Shown piece after piece: positions 5,632-8,376 of a stretch of 8,376 nucleotides of DNA (its first letter is position 1; every line of letters begins with the position of its first letter). The position numbers and the translations under genes are program-made. The stretch is from an uncultured cyanobacterium (GTDB taxonomy: Bacteria > Cyanobacteriota > Cyanobacteriia > PCC-6307 > Cyanobiaceae): positions 1 to 8,376 of the forward strand of contig CAIOXF010000240.1 of assembly GCA_903862155.1 (NCBI GenBank). The letters are read 5' to 3'. A model generated the notes under the pieces. That model did not search any database. It worked only from the letters and a program-made list of their open reading frames with translations, and was not told the DNA's origin.

Positions 5632-5952
5632 CTAGGCAGGGCCCCCATCCCCCGCGGCCGGTTCCAGGGCGATGTGGTTCAGCAGGGTGGTGATGAAGGC
5701 GAACAGCAGAAACGGCAGCGAGAGCACCAGGATCAGCCCCACTCCCACCAGAGCAAACAGGGGCCTGCTGGCCCCCATCAGCCCCAGGCCCGCCGCCAGG
5801 CTCACGAAGATCACCCCCATCCACACCAGGATCTGGACGTAGATGTCACCGAAGGTGAGGGTGCAGCGCACGTTGTAGCGCTGGGAGGGCACGACGCTGC
5901 TGGCCATGGCGGCTGCCGCTACGGAGAGATTCGTTGTCTCCATGGAAGCCAT
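5632..5952 (-). CDS. Small two-helix membrane protein, unknown function
   Basis: This 106-residue protein has no family name I can give. It has a polar N-terminal region of about 35 residues, then two hydrophobic segments at about 39-60 (VQILVWMGVIFVSLAAGLGLMG) and 64-91 (PLFALVGVGLILVLSLPFLLFAFITTLL), consistent with a helical hairpin in the membrane, and a short acidic Gly/Ala/Pro tail. Either ATG (5952 or 5943) could be the start, and neither has a Shine-Dalgarno. The gene lies 46 bases below the ABC exporter stop and 24 bases above the msrA start, all on one strand and without a visible terminator, so it is probably part of the same operon. An accessory role with the exporter is possible but unsupported beyond position. 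Confidence 0.78.
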   Translation of the reverse strand: MASMETTNLSVAAAAMASSVVPSQRYNVRCTLTFGDIYVQILVWMGVIFVSLAAGLGLMGASRPLFALVGVGLILVLSLPFLLFAFITTLLNHIALEPAAGDGGPA

Positions 5953-5998
5953 GGCTGGCCGGGTTGTCTGCCCCGCTCAACAAATCCCCTGATCGGCT

Positions 5999-7765
5999 TC
6001 AGCTGGCGGCCCGCAGCTGGGCATCCACCTGCTCCCGATCCCAAAGGCGGCGGTAGGTGCCGGGTTCGCTCAGCAACTGCTGGTGGGTGCCCTGCTGCAC
6101 CAGCCGGCCGTCATCGAGCACCAGCACCCGATCACAGGCGGCGGCGGCCGAGAGCTGGTGGCTGATCATCAGCACCGAGCGGCCCATGCCGCTGCGGGCG
6201 CTCTGCTCGCGCACGCTGCGCAGGATGCCGGCGGCGGTGGTGTTGTCCACGCTGGCCAGGGCGTCGTCGAGCACCAGCAGCGGGGCATCCATCAGCAGGG
6301 CCCGGCCCAGGGCGGTGCGTTGGCGCTGGCCGCCGCTGAGGGTGATGCCCCGCTCCCCCACCAGGGTGTTGTAGCCGTCGGGGAAGCCGCGGATGTCGCC
6401 CTCCAGCCGGGCTTGGCGAGCCGCGTCTTCCACCCGCTGCAGTGGAGCTTCTGGCTCGCCGTAGCGCAGGTTGTCGGCCAGGGAGGCGGTGAACAGAAAG
6501 CCCTCCTGGGGCACCAATGCCACCCGTTGGCGCAGGGCGCCCAGCTCCAGGGCGGTCACATCCACCCCATCGATCCAGAGCTGGCCGGCATCCACCGGCA
6601 CCATGCGCCCCAGGGCGCGGGCCAGGGTGGTCTTGCCGCAGCCCACCGGACCCACCACAGCCACCAGTTCGCCGGGATTGAGCCGGAAGCTCACATCCAC
6701 CAGGGTCGGGCGCTGGCTGCCCGGATAGGCCACGGTGAGGCCGCGGGCTTCCACGGCACCGCGGGCCGGTTCGGCCGGCTGGGCCGGCTGGGCCGGCGAC
6801 TGGATCTCGGGGGTGCGGCGCAGCAGGTCTTCCACCCGCTCCAGGCTCACCTGCCCGGTCTGGAAGGTGTTGAGCGTGAAGCCCAGCAGGGCGGTGGGGA
6901 ACACCAGCCTCTCCACAAACAGGATCAGGGCCACCAGATCGCCGATCGAGAGGCGGCCGCTCTCCAGCTGGCCGCTGCCGAGGGCCAGCAGCAACAGCAG
7001 GCTGATCGAGGAGATCCCCTCCAGCAGCGGGAAGAGGGTGCTGCGGGTGCGGGCCAGGCCCAGGGCTGCATCGCGATAAATGCGGTTGCGGCCGGCGAAG
7101 GCCTGCTCCTCCACGGCCTCCTGGCCATAGATCTTGATGGCGCTGATCCCAGAGAGGTCTTCCTGGATCAGATCACTCAGGGAGGCCAGGGCCTCCTGCT
7201 GGCGGCGCTGCTGGCGCATCATCCGGCCGCCGAACAGCCGCACCGTGGCCAGCATCAGGGGATAGAGCCCAACCGCCGCCAGGCTCAGCCACGGGTCGAT
7301 CGCCAGCATCGCCGGCAGGGTGAGCGCATAGGCCAGGGCCGTGTTGGTGAGGCTGAGCACGGCGAAGCCCAGCAGGCGCCGTACGTTTTCCACATCGGAG
7401 GTGGCGCGGCTGATCACCTCGCCGCTGCCGGTGGTCTGCACCCAGCCCGGCTCCTGGCGCAGCAGGTGATCGAAGATCCGCTGCTTGAGGCTGGCTTCCA
7501 CCTGCCGCCCCACCCCGAACACCAGCATCCGGGAGGTGAGGCGAACAGCCCCCATCACCGTGGCCAGGGTCACGATCAGCAGGGCCTCGCCCCGCACGTC
7601 CGCCAGGCTGAAGCCGTCCTGGAGGTCGTCGATCACCCGCCGCACCAGCAGCGGAATCGACACGCTCAGCAGGTTCACCACCACAAGGGCGGCCACCCCG
7701 AGCAGCACGGTGCGCCGATGGGGGCGCAAATAACGCAGGATCAGTTCGGCCCGGAAGGCGGCCAT
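5999..7765 (-). CDS. ABC exporter half-transporter (fused membrane and ATP-binding domains), MdlA-like Walker B
   Basis: This 588-residue half-transporter has six predicted helices (roughly 19-41, 59-85, 131-156, 159-179, 244-264, 274-299), then a Pro/Ala-rich linker near 323-342 and a nucleotide-binding domain. Motifs are Walker A GPVGCGKTT (372-380), Q-loop Gln420 in VPQEG, signature LSGGQ (476-480), Walker B LLVLDDALASVD from 496, and switch His536 in ISHQLS. The residue after the Walker B aspartate, normally the catalytic glutamate, is Asp501, as in the degenerate halves of heterodimeric exporters such as MdlA and TM287. It may therefore pair with another subunit encoded elsewhere. I chose ATG 7765 because it begins just before the conserved RYLRPHRR segment; upstream TTG (7783) and GTG (7780) are less likely. 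Substrate is unknown; lipid, peptide or drug efflux are all possible. It is first in the minus-strand operon and divergent from DUF3288. Confidence 0.93.
   Translation of the reverse strand: MAAFRAELILRYLRPHRRTVLLGVAALVVVNLLSVSIPLLVRRVIDDLQDGFSLADVRGEALLIVTLATVMGAVRLTSRMLVFGVGRQVEASLKQRIFDHLLRQEPGWVQTTGSGEVISRATSDVENVRRLLGFAVLSLTNTALAYALTLPAMLAIDPWLSLAAVGLYPLMLATVRLFGGRMMRQQRRQQEALASLSDLIQEDLSGISAIKIYGQEAVEEQAFAGRNRIYRDAALGLARTRSTLFPLLEGISSISLLLLLALGSGQLESGRLSIGDLVALILFVERLVFPTALLGFTLNTFQTGQVSLERVEDLLRRTPEIQSPAQPAQPAEPARGAVEARGLTVAYPGSQRPTLVDVSFRLNPGELVAVVGPVGCGKTTLARALGRMVPVDAGQLWIDGVDVTALELGALRQRVALVPQEGFLFTASLADNLRYGEPEAPLQRVEDAARQARLEGDIRGFPDGYNTLVGERGITLSGGQRQRTALGRALLMDAPLLVLDDALASVDNTTAAGILRSVREQSARSGMGRSVLMISHQLSAAAACDRVLVLDDGRLVQQGTHQQLLSEPGTYRRLWDREQVDAQLRAAS
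6773..6797. repeat. Nine-base tandem repeat in exporter linker
   Basis: The unit GGCCGGCTG occurs twice in full (6773-6781, 6782-6790) and a third time partially (6791-6797). In the exporter reading frame it encodes repeated Pro-Ala-Gln/Glu triplets in the linker between the membrane and ATP-binding domains. Since nine bases keep the frame, copy number could vary without breaking the protein. Confidence 0.85.
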
Positions 7766-7822
7766 CGGGGCCGGAAACACCAAGATGGGCCCAACCTAGT
7801 GATCGCTCCCTACGCCGCGCCC
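7766..7822. promoter_or_regulatory. Divergent intergenic region between the ABC exporter and DUF3288 genes
   Basis: These 57 bases separate divergent genes and should carry the promoter of the long minus-strand operon and that of the DUF3288 gene. No convincing promoter boxes, operator palindrome or ribosome binding site stands out; the call rests on orientation. If the exporter used the TTG at 7783 the gap would shrink to 39 bases. Confidence 0.35.
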
Positions 7823-8155
7823 ATGGCCGAGCCCAACACCGCTGCCGCCGGCCCGGAAGACCAGAGCCATCCTTTGTATGACGGTGATCGCGACCGGGTG
7901 GATGGGCTGCTGGCCTGTGAGCAGCCGGGTGATGCCGAACTGGTGGATGCGGCCCGTTTATTGATGCGTTATCAGGGCTTTCCCGGGGCGCGGGATCTGC
8001 AGGACGACCTGGCCAAAGTGCTGCGGCTCTGGGGGCTTGATCGCGATGGCCTCCATGCCCGCACCCGAGCGATCTGGGCCTCCGGTTTTCGGCCCGCGCC
8101 GGCCGCTGCCGATGCGGTGGGCTCGGGCTTCGACACCGCGGATCAGGAAAGCTGA
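7823..8155 (+). CDS. DUF3288 family protein
   Basis: This 110-residue protein matches the cyanobacterial DUF3288 family, whose function is unknown. The diagnostic pattern is present in order: EDQSHPLYDGDR near residues 12-23, an acidic helix with LLACEQPGDAEL, then ARLLMRYQGFPGARDLQDDLAKVL at about 44-67, LWGLDRDGL and the terminal TRAIWASGF near 82-90. The last 20 residues are a variable Ala/Asp-rich tail. It is soluble, with no signal peptide. The ATG at 7823 was chosen because the family core begins about 12 residues later; the same frame stays open far upstream only because it runs antisense to the exporter gene. A strong hairpin terminator follows 57 bases after the stop. Divergent from the exporter and followed by a probable trpD. 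Confidence 0.92.
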   Translation: MAEPNTAAAGPEDQSHPLYDGDRDRVDGLLACEQPGDAELVDAARLLMRYQGFPGARDLQDDLAKVLRLWGLDRDGLHARTRAIWASGFRPAPAAADAVGSGFDTADQES

Positions 8156-8180
8156 GTGCTATCGCCAAGATCGTGGTCTT

Positions 8181-8211
8181 CGGGTGATAGTGGGAAAGTC
8201 CCCATCACCCG
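8181..8211 (+). other. Stable hairpin immediately upstream of the terminator
   Basis: The arms CGGGTGAT (8181-8188) and ATCACCCG (8204-8211) are perfectly complementary over eight bases, with an inner GGG/CCC helix (8192-8194 with 8200-8202) closing a small loop. The hairpin abuts the following terminator stem with no spacer, so the two could stack. It may only stabilise the DUF3288 transcript end, or be part of a leader RNA for the next gene. Confidence 0.65.
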
Positions 8212-8241
8212 GCCCGGCGTGCCCTGCACCCGGGCTTTTTT
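8212..8241 (+). terminator. Intrinsic terminator after DUF3288, just before trpD
   Basis: Stem GCCCGG/CCGGGC (8212-8217 with 8230-8235) continues past one bulged C into GTGC/GCAC with a CCT loop, and is followed by six T residues (8236-8241). This should end the DUF3288 transcript. It ends only nine bases before the first possible trpD ATG, so it could also act as an attenuator if transcription of trpD starts upstream of it. Confidence 0.9.
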
Positions 8242-8250
8242 CTTGCTTGC

Positions 8251-8376
8251 ATGGGCCCCGTTGCCGGTGCATTCGCCGCTCCTACCCCAGCTGTGACAAG
8301 CGTTTTTCCCTCCTGGCCCGCCCTGCTGGAGCAGCTGCTCCAGGGCCAGTCCCTCAGTACCGATCTGGCCGAGGCC
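8251..8376 (+). CDS. trpD: Anthranilate phosphoribosyltransferase, N-terminal fragment (3' end outside window)
   Basis: TrpD joins anthranilate to phosphoribosyl pyrophosphate, the second step of tryptophan synthesis from chorismate. Only the first 42 codons are visible and the frame is open to the window edge. From residue 19 the sequence FPSWPALLEQLLQGQSLSTD reads like the start of the TrpD N-terminal helical domain, with the expected 'LL..L..G.dLs...A' pattern. The glycine-rich PRPP-binding motif would lie beyond the window, so the identification is provisional. The start could be ATG 8251, nine bases after the terminator T tract, or the in-frame GTG 8293, which gives an N-terminus closer to the conserved core. 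Neither is preceded by a Shine-Dalgarno. Confidence 0.62.
   Translation, partial: MGPVAGAFAAPTPAVTSVFPSWPALLEQLLQGQSLSTDLAEA

Noticed and set aside
2494..5639. CCTAGGCAG occurring near 2494 and 5632
   Set aside because: Two copies of a short partly palindromic word in unrelated contexts; no spacing or positional logic supports a regulatory site.
5542..6165. 207-codon plus-strand open frame
   Set aside because: It is antisense to the msrA start, the small membrane gene and the exporter 3' end; composition is His/Gln/Gly-rich without a domain.
6083..8155. 690-codon plus-strand open frame
   Set aside because: Its first ~580 codons are antisense to the exporter gene and read as His/Gln/Gly-rich low-complexity sequence typical of shadow frames in GC-rich DNA. 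Only the last 110 codons (from 7823) form a recognisable protein, DUF3288.
8156..8295. Possible Trp leader peptide from GTG 8156 ahead of trpD
   Set aside because: The frame contains only two well-separated Trp codons, runs through the terminator hairpin and lacks tandem Trp codons, so classic ribosome-mediated attenuation is not supported.

Overview
The window is GC-rich bacterial chromosome and most likely comes from a picocyanobacterium of the Cyanobium/Synechococcus type. The basis is a DUF3288 protein (a family known essentially from cyanobacteria), a DUF1350 hydrolase (cyanobacteria and plastid lineages), a peroxiredoxin Q, very compact gene packing, frequent GTG starts and a general lack of Shine-Dalgarno sequences. 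No species can be assigned from the sequence alone. There is no transposase, integrase, phage gene or CRISPR array. This is ordinary core chromosome, not an accessory island.

Layout. At 1-1272 (+) lies the C-terminal two thirds of acetyl-CoA synthetase (acs), cut by the window edge. It converges, across 17 bases, on a two-gene minus-strand unit: peroxiredoxin Q/Bcp (2470-2012), then a DUF1350 alpha/beta-hydrolase (2009-1290). Divergent from bcp is a DEDDh 3'-5' exonuclease (2513-3451, +) with an acidic proline-rich N-terminus and an extra C-terminal module. A small basic protein of unknown function follows (3553-3804, +).

From 7765 down to about 3826 everything lies on the minus strand and looks like one long transcription unit: an ABC exporter half-transporter, a two-helix membrane protein, methionine sulfoxide reductase MsrA, a small exported MliC-like protein, a 62-residue single-helix protein, a 127-residue membrane protein with a SAP/Rho-N-like C-terminus, then tRNA-Pro(GGG) and a strong intrinsic terminator. 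I see no terminator inside this run. Two junctions use overlapping stop/start codons. Two others keep the same reading frame, separated by a single stop codon.

At the right edge, divergent from the exporter, a DUF3288 gene (7823-8155, +) ends in a hairpin pair, the second an intrinsic terminator. The first codons of a probable trpD follow.

Functional themes are central carbon entry (acs), thiol-based oxidative-stress repair (PrxQ, MsrA) and envelope functions (exporter, small membrane and exported proteins). I found no obvious new defence or mobile system. The points most worth a second look are the cluster of small membrane/exported proteins with unusual coupling, the tRNA at the tail of a protein operon, the exporter's degenerate Walker B residue, the exonuclease domain architecture and the structured trpD leader.
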